Assembly: GCA_003427395.1 (NCBI GenBank)
Contig: BFEA01000049.1
Location: 2,934,619 to 2,957,808, forward strand
DNA from: Chara braunii
Taxonomy: Eukaryota > Streptophyta > Charophyceae > Charales > Characeae
Length of the DNA stretch: 23,190 nt
Direction of reading: 5' to 3'
The stretch's first letter is position 1. Each line of letters starts with the position of its first letter. The notes beneath the pieces were generated by a model, which was not told the origin of the DNA, did not search any database, and was given only the letters and a program-made list of their open reading frames with translations. Of this stretch, positions 1 through 9,930 are shown one piece after another. The position numbers and the translations under genes are program-made.

Positions 1-71
1 GTCTTGGGTCCCCCGAATTTCCAACGTCGGGTAGAGTGGTGGTTTAACCTGAATAAGAAAGAAGGAAAGAA
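1..71. other. Flanking DNA, nothing recognised
   Basis: Short stretch before the tRNA-like sequence. It contains a purine-rich run near 53-75. No coding signal or repeat was recognised. Confidence 0.4.
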
Positions 72-276
72 GTGGTCTGTGGCTCAGTGGTTAGGGCACT
101 GGTTGTCAATGCGCATGGTGTTCTCAGGTCGCGGGTTCAAAACTTCACACCTTTGTGCAGAGACACTGATGGGCGATTACATAACGCACAGTCACTTGGA
201 TACCCCCTTGGGCTGATGCATGTAAGCCATTATACGCACCGCCTGCAAAACACCCAAGGGTTCGTCCATCGTGTTG
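72..276 (+). repeat. tRNA-derived SINE-like sequence
   Basis: Seen: a perfect RNA polymerase III A-box-like TGGCTCAGTGG at 80-90 and a near-perfect B-box-like GGTTCAAAACT at 134-144, at tRNA-like spacing. The sequence between does not fold as a normal tRNA. About 130 bases of unrelated tail follow, with an inverted pair CCCTTGGG/CCCAAGGG near 205-213 and 252-260. This head-plus-tail layout is that of a SINE (known family logic), but only one copy is visible, so element limits are not fixed. The right edge is the junction with the LTR fragment at about 277. Confidence 0.5.
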
Positions 277-1069
277 ACCGAAATTTATAGCGTGCATGCA
301 TGCGCGAAGGACACGGAATTACCAGAACTTAGAGCGGGGATTAGAGAGGGGGCGCCTGCGTTCTACATGATCGGGCCACGGCGTGGGGGACGTAGCCCTT
401 CTCCACGCATCGATCCGAGCATGCAAACCGTGGTTCACAAAAATCACAGCAAGAGGAAGAGAGGGAGGGAGGGAAAGACGAAGCGCAAGAAGAAAGATAC
501 AGTTACAATGGCGCCTGCTTTAAATTACAGCTACACCAACGATTATGGGCGCCGATTAATCAGAGTTCCGTTGCAGCCGCGCGAAGAAGCGCGTGAACAA
601 AAAGCGCCGCGCGGCTGAAAAAATCCTAATTACTAAATTTCTAAATTCCTATCTAATGCGAAAAAGCAAAAGGCACAAATTCCAGAAGGAAAGTCCGAAA
701 TTCCGAGAGCCATCGGGGCTCGACAAAAATTCAAAAAGGTTTCAAAAGAAAATTAAAAAGAGCTCAGCAATTTCTTGCGCGATGTCCGCGCCCAAAAGAT
801 CGAAACCGAACCGAAAGAAACGACGTCAACATTTATTAATTCGCGCGCGCGAATGGCGACGCGCCAGACATCCATCCGACCAATCGCTCCACCGGCCGTC
901 CCAAGACACACCCAGCCCCGAAGAAGCGACGAAAAAGACGAAGAAGCAAGGGTACTGATGTAATTTTCCACCGATCCCGATTTTTCGTAATTGGCCCAAT
1001 CTTCCCAGCTTAGGAACCCCCGTTGCAACTGCGCAGAAACTCGCGCGTAACAGAAAGTGGTTCGTCACA
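277..1069 (-). repeat. 5' third of the middle LTR (LTR2), inverted fragment
   Basis: Matches, in reverse, the first ~794 bases of the complete LTR at 20017-22279, and the plus-strand LTR copy at about 9151-9926. The outer LTR terminus is at 1069 (TGTGACG on the minus strand); the other edge at 277 is an abrupt break inside the LTR. The rest of this LTR appears to be at 10120-11661, where the sequence restarts about 8 bases further on. An antisense frame at 271-618 resembles frames in the other LTR copies but ends early at TGA where they have TGG. Confidence 0.85.
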
Positions 1070-1078
1070 TATGTGACG
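1063..1078. repeat. 16-bp perfect palindrome at body/LTR boundary (left copy)
   Basis: CGTCACATATGTGACG reads identically on both strands. It straddles the end of the element body (1070 onward) and the LTR start (1069). The same palindrome lies at 20009-20024 in the right copy. It places a CGTCACA, the LTR 3'-end sequence, two bases before the LTR 5' terminus TGTGACG, resembling an LTR-LTR junction, where a polypurine tract would be expected. Confidence 0.8.
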
Positions 1079-1320
1079 CCCAGGGGGTTCCAATACTAAC
1101 AAGCTACTGCTTGCTTGTTGACACATGTCGATCTCGATTTCTCTAATCGATCGACACGCAGAGCACTTTCCTTTATCCCACTTACCGTTCGATTGCGTGC
1201 GGACGTCATCCAACGTGGCAGTTCTGATCTTCTACTAGTTCCTCAGATTGGGCTCTCGACGATCCAAGGACGGGATCTTTCTTGTGTCGTCGCCGCGACA
1301 CGTGCCCATTACCGGTTGCA
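1070..1320 (-). other. 3' untranslated part of left element
   Basis: Non-coding stretch between the ORF5 stop and the LTR, homologous to 19772-20016. An inverted pair around 1125-1157 (GTCGAT/ATCGAC type) can form a short stem. No polypurine tract abuts the LTR. Confidence 0.6.
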
Positions 1321-2013
1321 TCAGTAATTAACTGGAAGCGGAAAAGGGAGCCGGTGCATGGCGGCATGGCGGGGTGGAGGGCTTAGGGGTAGCGGGGGCA
1401 GGAACCTTTCCATCCCGGCTGCAGATTCTGGAAGCGCTTGGTAGCGAACGATGCGGTGGAAGCGGGGGAAATGGTTGCCAATGCGAGGGAGGGACGCGAG
1501 GTAATCAAGATAGAGGGTGGTGAGAGTTCGAAAAAGTGCCGCGCGGAAACGATCGCGATCTTCGCAATCGGGGATGGTCCCCGTTACTATGCAATAAACC
1601 TCGATCATATTGTGGCCTCACTTCGCGGCACTAAGGAGCAAAACATGGGGGCAGAAGGTTGGGACGACGCACTGAATGGAGGGGTGGGGGTGCACTACTA
1701 TAGCGAGGCGAGCAGCATAGAAGTGGCGGAAGGTATCGCGGGGAAACGGGTTGGAGGGCAACGTGATGGGGGTGGTGAGCTGGCTGAGGGTAAGGTAGTC
1801 AAGAGGACGGCGAAAGAGTAATCGGGGATGAAGGCTGATCGCCCGTATCGGTACGTCGGCGAACTGGGGGATGGGTTGGGGAGGAGGGGGATCGACTCCG
1901 TCACCGTGTTGATGGGGTCGGAGTCGTGGCCGTGAGGTCGCCATGTTCTGGTCGGGGCGGCTCCGGATCTTGGTTTGGGTCGTCGTGGACGTGCAAGCTT
2001 GCCCCGCTCGCAA
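1321..2013 (-). pseudogene. Accessory ORF5, left copy (interrupted)
   Basis: Last of three extra ORFs after integrase; family not recognised. The frame is open from 2013 to the TAA at 1321-1323 except for an in-frame TGA at 1618-1620, where the right copy has CGA (Arg), a CpG transition. It overlaps the 3' end of ORF4 in another frame. The likely start is the Met at about 1944 (MATS) or a later one before the block beginning MLPSN. The C-terminal half (from MIEVYCIVTG) is free of long low-complexity runs; the N-terminus is Pro/Arg rich. No signal peptide or clear membrane helix is apparent, so an envelope-like role is not supported. Conservation of the frame in both copies suggests it was once coding. 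Confidence 0.6.
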
Positions 2014-2899
2014 ACTCTAGTTCCCTCTTCCTGGCCGCGGTTTCTTCTCTTTTGCGGGCCGCCTCCGGATCTTCAGCCTCCGTGCCCGTGCGCAGCGCTT
2101 CTTCCGGCACATCTTCCCACTCTGATTCCGCAGGTCCTTCTTCGTTCTCCTCTTCTCCTTCATCGTCTTCTTCTTCTTCTTCGCTCTGCTCCCCCTCGCT
2201 ATGCTCGCTATAGCTTCCTTCTTCGGGGGTTTCGTCCTCTTCCCCGAGTACTTCGTCGCTTTCGCCACTTTCTTCCCGCTCGTCTTCTCCTTCGTCACTC
2301 TCAGTGCTTTCTTCCTCCTCTTCTTCCTCTCGAATGGCAGCAAGCTGCTCTGCCGTGGGATGCTTGAAGAAGCCAGGATCACAAACTGTCCCGGGATCCA
2401 AATACTGTTGCTGTGACGGCGGGATGTGCTCTGCGGCTCCCTCCACACAAGCCGACCACTGGAGATACGGTGTCAACGTGCGAGAAAGCACATGAGGAAT
2501 CGGGTGCTGGTCGTCTTGCGAGATGATGTCGAGAGAGAGATCGTCCGCCAGCTGCGCTACCAAGATCACGAGTTCTTGCGCGTGTCCGGGCCGTACTGTA
2601 CCGAACGGAAACACGAGGAGTTCTCCCTCCACGTTGGTTCGCCAAGCCTGGATGAACAGCAACTTCAGGCGCTCTATGCAAGGCGGGCACGCCTCGTCCT
2701 CGGTCCACGCCAGCCGCACGTCGACCAAGCACAGTGAAAGCTCGACGAAGTCTTCGCGCCACATTTTCCAGTGTGGGGGATGAACGTCAGGGACAGCAAG
2801 GATCGTTAGGCAGTAGGAAAGGCGAGGGTGGATATCGGACTGCCAGAAGGTGGGGAAGGTGGAGGGGAGATAGAAAACGGAGATCGGAGAGAGACTCAT
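1799..2899 (-). pseudogene. Accessory ORF4, left copy (acidic-tail protein, stop near C-terminus)
   Basis: Homologous to the intact 370-residue ORF at 18181-19293. It begins with ATG at 2899-2897, overlapping the stop of ORF3 (ATGA). A globular-looking N-terminal part of about 190 residues is followed by a very Glu/Asp-rich segment, then a basic Arg/Ser/Pro tail. The tail is cut by TGA at 1901-1903 where the right copy has CGA, leaving 332 residues; the original stop lies at 1799-1801. The left copy is 4 residues shorter than the right around the RPGH segment (a 12-base difference). Family unknown. An acidic low-complexity tail is common in chromatin-binding or chaperone-like proteins, but that is only analogy. 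Confidence 0.7.
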
Positions 2900-3375
2900 T
2901 GGGGGCGAGGGAAGGGAACAACAACAGGGAGAACCGCCGGCGGATCACGCTGGTACATCTGAAGGCCGTCGTATTTGATCGCTCGTGTCGGCGCGACCGT
3001 GTCCCCGGGGCGAGCCAGAAGCTGGGCCCACTCGGCGACCAGATCGTTTGCCCACGCGCGCAGCGATGTCCTCACCGCCGAATGTCGTAAAGGGAGGAGC
3101 GTGGAGAGATCGCCACGAAAGTTGATGACGACCGATATGCGGCTGACACCTTACATCGCTCGCTGATGAACTGCTACTGNCTCGGCCAGTACCACTGCGT
3201 TGGGTCGGCCCTCAATTCTGAACACCGCCGCTGCATACACGCCTTCCGTGCAAAAAAAGTGCGCAAGCCGCCGAAGATCTGGACTGAGGTGGGGATGATA
3301 GACTTGCCGGATCATCAATCGATCACGGGGTGCAAGCGATGCTTCGCTGAGGGCTCTTTCCTCCAGAAAACTCAT
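2896..3375 (-). pseudogene. Accessory ORF3, left copy (one internal TAA)
   Basis: Starts MSFLEERALS at 3375, where the ATG overlaps the TGA ending the integrase frame (ATGA). It stays in one frame to 2896, where its stop overlaps the start of ORF4, again as ATGA. A TAA at 3151-3153 splits it after residue 74; the same TAA is in the right copy at 17927-17929. The product would be about 159 residues with no recognised domain. The unresolved base N at 3180 falls in the frame; the other copy has T on the coding strand. The stop is either an inherited lesion or the true end of a 74-residue protein. Confidence 0.6.
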
Positions 3376-5122
3376 GGCGATGGCGATGGACACGAAGAGG
3401 CAGAGAGGGAGCAAGAGGAAGAGGGGGATGGCGGAGAGTCAGAGTCGTTGTCTTCGGCTTCCTCGGAAGGAGAGATCGAGGGAGAAGGAGATGGAGCAGA
3501 GGGGAGGAGGCGAAGATAGGACACGTGGCGTGTGATCGGGCGGGCCGATCGGCTGCCAGAGGCTTCCGGGGCGAGACGCACAGTGTCCACGCCGTTGGGG
3601 CCGAGCTCGATCACACAATATCACCCGAAGAATCGTGGCGCTAGCTTACCCTGGCGAGCACATTTCCTCACCTGCACCATGTCCCCCAATTTGTACTGAG
3701 GCCGTGGACCCGCATTCCCATTTCGGGCCTCGTAACTTCGGACCTTTCGGCCTTGGGCTAGTTCGGTCATTTTCTGTTGTTTTCGGGCCAGCCTGGGCAG
3801 TGACCGTTCCATTAGCTCTAGATGCTGTTTGGCATTGTCCCTAGCTGTGGCCCTGGTGGGTCGTCGGTTCAATGTAGATTCGTCTGGGAGGCTTGGTATT
3901 GAAACGCAAGTGACGTTATTGGTCCTTAATTGGAAGGGACTTAGCCTCGTCGATTCGTGGGGCATCCCGCGATGGACCGCCAGGATGTGATCGACGATGT
4001 CGGGCCAGGGCCTCGGATCCCGTGCCGCGATATTTCGTCGCAATGCAGTCTTTATCACCCGGTTGGCGTTTTCGACCAGCTTATTGGATTGTGACATGTG
4101 GGGTGCGGTATTCCGTATGGCGACGCCATGTATGACCAGATTCTTTAACACTTCTCCTCTGAATTCAGCCCCGTTATCAGTCAGGATCTCTTCCGTATCC
4201 TGATGCATTCCGAGGAAGCGGTTGACATATCGCGCGATTTTCGTGGCTTGCCGCGTGCGACAAGGATACGCTTCGATCCATTTCGAGAAATGGTCGACAA
4301 ATACCAATAGGATTGAATATTCGCAGTTATTAGGGCCGGGGGGCACCATTATGTCGGTAGTGTCCATGCTCACTCTTTGAAATAGTCGTTCAACAACCGT
4401 GGGCACTATCGATCTTGGCGGCTGAATCGACGCCTTGTCACCGGCGCAGACCTGACAGTTGGCGACAATATATTTCACATCGTCGCGGATATTGGACCAA
4501 TACCACTCATTTTTGTCGATAGTGGACTCCGTGGTTCGTCAGCAAAATGGGCCGCAGTTTCCTCGTGGGCTGTCTTAACCCAGTCGTACCGCATGAACGG
4601 ATGCAGCACTATCATCCAAATCCCACCGTCGTCCGTTTTCCGTTTTTCTAATCTACCCTCTATCCATCGATAATCCCGAGCCCTTTCGTTGGCCCTCCTC
4701 CGGTCTTCCTTGGTGAAATCCTGGAGGGGGTTACCTACTAGGGTGGCAATTAAGGCAATATCCGTCCATACTTCGGCCCTTCTAAACTTCCGGGTCTTTT
4801 CCAACCCTTCTGACGTGGCGTCCAAAAAGCGAGCCTCGGTCGGAATCTTGTTGGTCCGGCACAAGGGGCACAACCACGGTTTACTATCGTTTCTGTATTG
4901 GATGCACGAGCCATGGGCTCGTGCGACACACTGTCGACAATCTATCCATTCCGCATATCCTTCCCCGTTAGGACGCATGGAGACCGAATAGACGCAGGAG
5001 ATGGCTTCGCAAAAATAGCAAAATTTGTCAGGGAGGGAGAGGAGAGACGAAGAGGAAGGGGGGGAGAGAGGGGTAGAAGGGTTACCTCCGTCACCCATCG
5101 CCACCGTTTTGCTTCTTGCCAC
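3372..5122 (-). pseudogene. PHD finger + integrase, left copy (frameshifted)
   Basis: Integrase inserts the cDNA into host DNA. From 5122: a Ser/Pro-rich leader, then a complete PHD-type zinc finger (residues 35-88, 5020-4859): C-x2-C, C-x2-C, H-x2-C, then WLCPLC. A basic helix-rich region follows, then the HHCC zinc-binding domain (H-x5-H ... CQVC). A one-base loss near 4537 breaks the frame inside HHCC. The catalytic core continues at 4478-3621 with D (MDTTD), D (TDNGAEF) and E (VENANR), so the DDE triad is present, followed by a GPY/F-like module (KLGDMVQVRK...RFFG). TGA at 3621-3623 replaces CGA of the right copy. The Ser/Pro/acidic tail runs to TGA 3372-3374. No chromodomain was seen. 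Confidence 0.9.
4859..5020 (-). other. PHD finger domain (left copy, all ligands present)
   Basis: Ligands in residue numbering from 5122: C35, C38, C62, C65, H70, C73, C85, C88, with W83 two residues before C85. This fits the C4HC3 PHD pattern, including the W-x-C-x2-C signature. PHD fingers usually read histone H3 tails (known for the family); here that would suggest chromatin targeting of integration (inference). Another Cys, C43, is Arg in the right copy, so it is not a ligand. Confidence 0.8.
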
Positions 5123-5138
5123 GTGGGAGGGCTGCCAC

Positions 5139-6735
5139 TTATCCGTACTTAGGTTCGTTGGTCAGGTCCGGCTCCTTCCACAGTGTAATTTCCTCGCCCT
5201 TTGGTACCTTGCAAGGTCGGTGCAGACGTGTCAGCCCGTCCACGTTGCCATGTCGTTCTGTCTTTCGATGGACGATATCGAAGTCGTACTCTTGTAGTCG
5301 CACCACCCAATGGCCAATCATGCCCGTGTAGTTGGTGAGTTTCTTCAGCGCTAGCAGAGGCTCGTGATCCGTTACGAGGCAAAACTTTTGTCCGTAGAGA
5401 TAAGGATGGAAGTGTTGGATTCCCCAAACTACCGCATAGCATTCGCCTTGAGGTGCGGAGTCGTTCCTTCGTTCGTCCGACACGGTTCGTGACGCGTACT
5501 CGATGAGGTGTTCGCGACCATCGTTCCCCTTCTGCTCTAAAATAGCGGAAATAGCTTTCGGTTGCCAGTCCGTGATGAGAATAAATTGCTTCGAGGGGTC
5601 CGGTCGAATCAGAATAGGGGCCGTTGCCAGAGCGTCCTTGAGGGTTGCGAAGGCCTGCTGGCACTCCGCGTCCCAGCCGAGAGGCTGGTCCTTCCGTAAC
5701 AAATTCGTAACTGGTCGTGCAATCGCGGCAAAGCCCTTGATGAAGCGCCGGTAATACGATGCTAGTCCCAAGAAGGCTCGAACCTGTGTCAGTGACGTGG
5801 GAACCGAAGCTTCCTTTACCGCCGCAACTTTTCTCGAGTCTGGCCGCAGTCCTCCACGTGTCACGACATAGCCCAAGAACGAAATTTCCGAGAGGAAAAA
5901 TTCGCTCTTCTCAAGCACAATTTTGAACCCAGCGTCTCTCAGTGCGCCCAATGTCCATTCAATATGTTGCGTGTGCCCGTGATAGGTTTCCGAATAGACC
6001 AGGATATTGTCCATATACACGATCGCGCAGAAGTTAATCATCCCTTGTGTCAGCTGTGTCTTGTTGACAAAGTTCTTGAACGTCATGTTCATCGCTCGCT
6101 GAAACGTGGTAGGCGCATTGCAAATCCCCATTGGACACCGCACCCACTGCCACGTGCCCTCAAACAACACAAAGGTCGTTTTCAGTCGATCTTCTTCCCT
6201 TACGAGAATATGATAGAAGCCATGTCGAATATCAAACTTGCTGAAATAATTAGTGCACCCAATCACATCAGACAGATCGTCAATCCGGGGGAGGGGATAC
6301 ACATCTTTGATCGTGATTTCATTCAGATTGCGATAATCAATGCAAATGCGAATCGCCCCGTTTTTCTTCGGCACTAATACTACGGGAAAGGACCAAGGTC
6401 CGGTAGCGGGTTCAATCCAAGCGCTGGCTTTGAACTCCCGAATTCGTTCGAGAGCCTTTTTGCGTTCAATCAAGGAATAGCGATAAGGTTTGCAATGAAT
6501 CGGGGAGTGATTTCCTGTCTGAATTTCATGTTGGATTACTAACGACAACCCGATGTCAGCGTCTGACACACTAATTGCTCCTTGGTATTCCGTTAGAATA
6601 TCCGCAATCACCCGGTGGATTTCATCCGGCACATATTGTGGAACGTGCAGTTCAAAACGTTGGTCCCAGATCCGAACGTCAATTTGTTTCGTGTTCGCCT
6701 GTTTTGTCGAATCGGGTGGAGGCGCCGGAGAACAC
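5139..6735 (-). pseudogene. Reverse transcriptase-RNase H, left copy (open, active site YMDN)
   Basis: Ty3/gypsy RT copies element RNA into DNA and RNase H removes the RNA strand. The frame is open from the 26-base deletion near 6735 down to TAA at 5139-5141. RT blocks are clear: WSFPVVLVPKKNG, IDYRNLNEIT, FDIRHGFYHI, FVLFEGTWQWVRCPMGICNAP, then YMDN at 6017-6006 and the primer-grip/thumb region FLGYVVTRGGL. The normal YMDD has lost its second Asp (GAT to AAT), so polymerase activity should be abolished even though the frame is intact. RNase H follows: TD in the first strand, GECYAVV, VTDHEPL, and HGNVDGLTRL at the end. The TAA after KYG is shared with the right copy; the PHD/integrase frame starts just beyond it in another frame. 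Confidence 0.95.
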
Positions 6736-7409
6736 CGTGGCCATCATCTGAGCATCTTCTTCTCGGAGTGCCATGTGTCCTTCCGGGGTAATCCCGTCAC
6801 AAACATCCTGCCATGGCACTTCCTTAGTTGCGATTTTTATCCCCAATCCGTCTGTTTCTGCTTCAAAACGCCCAGGGGGTTCTAGAGAGCTTCCTTCCGG
6901 CCCCAAGCGTAACAATCTTACTTCTTTGGCCGAGGTTAGTAAGGACTTGGGTAGATTCGTAATATCACATTAATGCTTCTTGTCGTTGTACCGGGCGAGG
7001 AGAGGGGCGATCCGTTCGTACAAAGTTTGAGGGAGTTCCAAAGAAACGACCATCCTCGAAATCTGCACGAGGGGCTCGCCTAAGATCATCGCCTTGGTCC
7101 TTTGAATTTTTCGGCTAGTCAGTTTCATCGTTCTTGCTATCGTTTTGGGCCGCGGGTAGTAAACGCGTTGCCGTACCAATTTCAATATCTCCGGATCATC
7201 TTCGTCACTGCTTTCCGCATCGTCAGTTGATGGCTTCCCTTCTACGGGCTCGTCCCAGGAGATCATGTAGAGCGTCCCTGCCATCATCGACGAAACCCGC
7301 GGAACCTCGTTAATAGTAGTGCGAAGGGTCAATCACATGGGCACAGCGTAGGGTTTTCCTCCTGTATTTCGAAGGACGATCGATCGTCGTTCGAAATCCA
7401 GGTTTGCTC
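6736..7409 (-). pseudogene. Protease tail and protease-RT linker, left copy
   Basis: Continues the pol frame upstream of RT. At 7409 the sequence matches right-copy position about 13682 (end of the protease C-terminal segment), then the acidic DDAESSDEDDPE segment and the linker to the RT. TAA after NDKKH at 6970-6972 is shared with the right copy. A 26-base deletion near 6735 (right copy keeps it at about 14367-14392) shifts the frame just before RT. The protease active site and about 0.3 kb around it are missing from this copy; the break at 7409/7410 is the edge of the inverted piece. Confidence 0.75.
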
Positions 7410-7847
7410 ATGATCGCATCTTGCATAACCGAGACTTACAAAGCAATTAGGCGCGAAGTCCGGCCCCGCGAGCGCCGCACGAGAACACGTGTAAACGAGA
7501 TCCGAGTCGCGCCCTTGCACGCATTCCCGCGCGTCGACTCGCTCACCCCGACAGAATCACGGCGGAACCATCATCCCGTACGAGCATGATGAGGCGCCAC
7601 TGAGTCAGCCTGTCCTACACGTGTTCGTGCGCGGTGACGATATCCCGACCCGCGCTAACCCATCGGCAATGATACCATGACGCGATCTTGGAACTCAGAC
7701 TCGTCCTATGACCCGGATTATTTCACCCCTATAATAAACGAGCTCATAAGGACCCGATACCCTTGTCACACGGAGAATCGGCTATGTCCGCGGGAATTCC
7801 ACTGTGCCACCACTAGCGACCCTCGGTGCTCCGATTTCCCTTCCCCC
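7410..7847 (+). repeat. LTR1 internal piece, inverted relative to its element
   Basis: Matches 21402-21838 of the complete LTR and 10756-11194 of the middle LTR, on the plus strand. Its own element (LTR start at 9926, body at 7409 and below) lies on the minus strand. The LTR position where it begins (about 1386) is 11 bases beyond where the 8553-9926 copy stops (about 1374), so the two belong to one LTR broken by inversion. It carries the TATAATAA motif at 7730-7737. Confidence 0.85.
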
Positions 7848-7865
7848 GATAGGGTCGCGTCTATA
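7847..7865. other. 19-nt inverted filler from the element leader
   Basis: These 19 bases are the exact reverse complement of 11759-11777 in the leader of the right element. They sit between LTR sequence (which stops at about 7849) and gag C-terminal sequence (which resumes at about 7866), where the LTR end, primer binding site and gag N-terminus are missing. This looks like a templated insertion or the remnant of an inversion followed by deletion. Confidence 0.75.
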
Positions 7866-8553
7866 TTGAGGAACATGCGACCTATTGCGGTACTTGCCCC
7901 TCCGATGCAACAAGGATTAGCCCCCGCCCCTGCTCTCGAAGGAGCTGCGAACAATCTGAATGTTTGCTACGCCTGTCATCAGCCCGGACATCTAGCCCGT
8001 GATTGCCCCCACCGACCCCCACAACAGCGGATCGGAGTCGCACCTATGGCTGCGTCCCCCATCGCCAACGGACCTGGACGAGTCAGGGCCTTGATGGAAG
8101 AAGTAGAGGGTGGGGGAAGTGCCCTGGCCACCACGGAAGAGGCCGCCGAGCTAATTCCGCTAGATCAGTACGTATCGCTGGGATATCCTGGGCTAGGAAT
8201 GATCGGAACAATCAGACGAGCGCCATAACCAAAAGAGGTGGCGGAGTGGCAACCGTCCTTAGGAGAAATAGAGTCGGGAGGACCCACCTTCGTCACAGGA
8301 GAGATCGATGTATTAAACATCATCCGAGCTTTGGACCATCGGATTCCCCTTCCGATCGGTCACCTACTCTTGATCTCCGAGAAAGCCAACGAGTGAATGT
8401 TACAGCATTGCAAAGCGAATCGAAAGCGATTCGTCCTCGCTCGAGCACCAAACGTAAAAGCCAAAGGCCCCGCGCCAGAAGAAAACCCAACAAGCACTCC
8501 GGATCCGATACAGTTAGGATTAATTCAAAAAGATGATCACTTCCTAAGAATTA
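7866..8553 (+). pseudogene. Gag C-terminus and protease N-terminus, left copy (inverted, interrupted)
   Basis: Gag nucleocapsid binds and packages element RNA. A CCHC zinc knuckle CYACHQPGHLARDC is at 7965-8006, followed by a Pro-rich stretch, the acidic EEVEGGG segment and the linker into the protease. The frame has TAA at 8226-8228 (GAA in the right copy) and TGA at 8394-8396 (CGA in the right copy). Homology to the protease start runs to about 8553, ending before the active site. The gag N-terminus is deleted. The piece is on the plus strand although the rest of its element is on the minus strand, so it forms one inverted block with 7410-7847. Confidence 0.85.
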
Positions 8554-9926
8554 TCAGGGGACAAGCAAAAACGAAATCTACATCGGGGCCAGACTCTTAT
8601 CCCATCTATCGCTGCATCCGGTGCAAGCAAAGATTCATCACAAACAAAAAGCAAGGGCAGGGATTTTCCGCAAAACTAGCAGGCATAACATCCATGCATC
8701 CATGCATTCGACAATCATACACATAATGCAAGCAAAAGCGGACATTGCAAAGACAAATGTGGGCAAAAATCCAAGCCCAGATTTCAGAAAGCTGAAACGA
8801 AAATAAGAACGTGCAAACCGCCCGGAGCCGTAATCAAAATGTATGTACACAGGTGAAGAGGGGGAAGATACAAATAAACCGCAAATCCACGTCCATCATC
8901 CTCAACTTTCTCTCTTTCCGATGCGGACAGTCCGTCGTCACGCACCAACCCACGAAGTTGTCACCCCGCTTAGTCCTCCCGCACCCGTCGGATTCCCCCG
9001 TGCCCACAGTCCGTCGTGGCCCAAGTCAAGCCTGTCGGGTCTCCCAACTCCTACTCTACTCACCTCTTACTTCGCTCGTGTGTCGACCCTTCCTGATCGC
9101 ACAACCCCGAGCTTCCAACAACGGGTTAAAAGAGCTGACTAATCGCGCAGCCGAAATTTATAGCGTGCATGCATGCGCGAAGGACACGGAATTACCAGAA
9201 CTTAGAGAGGGGATTAGAGAGGGGGCGCCTGCGTTCTTCATGATCGGGCCGCGGCGTGGGGGACGTAGCCCTTCTCCACGCATCGATCCGAGCATGCAAA
9301 CCGTGGTTCACAAAAATCACAGCAAGAGGAAGAGAGGGAGGGCGGGAAAGACGAAGCGCAAGAAGAAAGATACAATTACAATGGCGCCTTCCCAAAATTA
9401 CAGTTACACCAACGATTATGGGCGCCGATTAATCAGAGTTCCGTTGCAGCCGCGCGAAGAAGCACGTGAACAAAAAGCGTCGCGCGGCTGGAAAAATCCT
9501 AATTACTAAATTCCTATCTAATGCGAAAAAGCAAAAGGCACAAATTTCAGAAGGAAAGTCCGAAATTATGAGAGCCATCGGGACTCGATTAAAATTCAAA
9601 AAGGTTTCATTAGAAAGAGCGCAGCAATTTCTTGCGCGATGTCCGCGCCCAAAAGATCGAAACCGAACCGAAAGAAACGACGTCAACATTTATTAATTTG
9701 CGCGCGCGAATGGCGACGCGCCAGACATCCATCCGACCAATCACTCCACCGGCCGTCCCAGAACACACCCAGCCCCGAAGAAGCGACGAAAAAGACGAAG
9801 AAGCAAGGGTACTGATGCAATTTTCCACCGATCCCGATTTCCCGTAATTGGCCCAATCTTCCCATCTTAGGACCCCTCGTTGCAACCACTCAGAAACTGG
9901 CGCGTTACAGAAAGTGGTTCGTCACA
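8553..9926 (-). repeat. 5' part of LTR1 (upstream LTR of left element)
   Basis: Reverse-orientation copy of LTR positions 1 to about 1374. The outer terminus TGTGACG is at 9926-9920 on the minus strand, next to a 4-bp duplication ATAC. It keeps about 48 bases, around 8766-8813, that LTR3 has lost. The frame 8811-9509 on the plus strand (antisense to the element) is open for 232 codons; its last ~115 residues, with a Lys/Arg-rich SKRKRGRAGKTKRKKKD segment, are also open in LTR3 and mostly in LTR2. Confidence 0.88.
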
Positions 9927-9930
9927 GTAT
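9927..9930 (-). other. Target-site duplication ATAC, array start
   Basis: The plus strand reads GTAT, minus strand ATAC, directly before the LTR terminus TGTGACG at 9926. It matches ATAC at 22280-22283 right after the 3' LTR terminus CGTCACA. A 4-bp duplication is within the range known for Ty3/gypsy integrases. Confidence 0.75.

Noticed and set aside
753-1213. Minus-strand frames in and near LTR2
   Set aside because: Short, not consistent between copies, and lying in LTR or 3' untranslated sequence.
1926-2367. Plus-strand Ser-rich and Leu/Pro-rich frames
   Set aside because: They are the reverse strand of the Glu/Asp repeat in ORF4; codon periodicity of that low-complexity region keeps other frames open.
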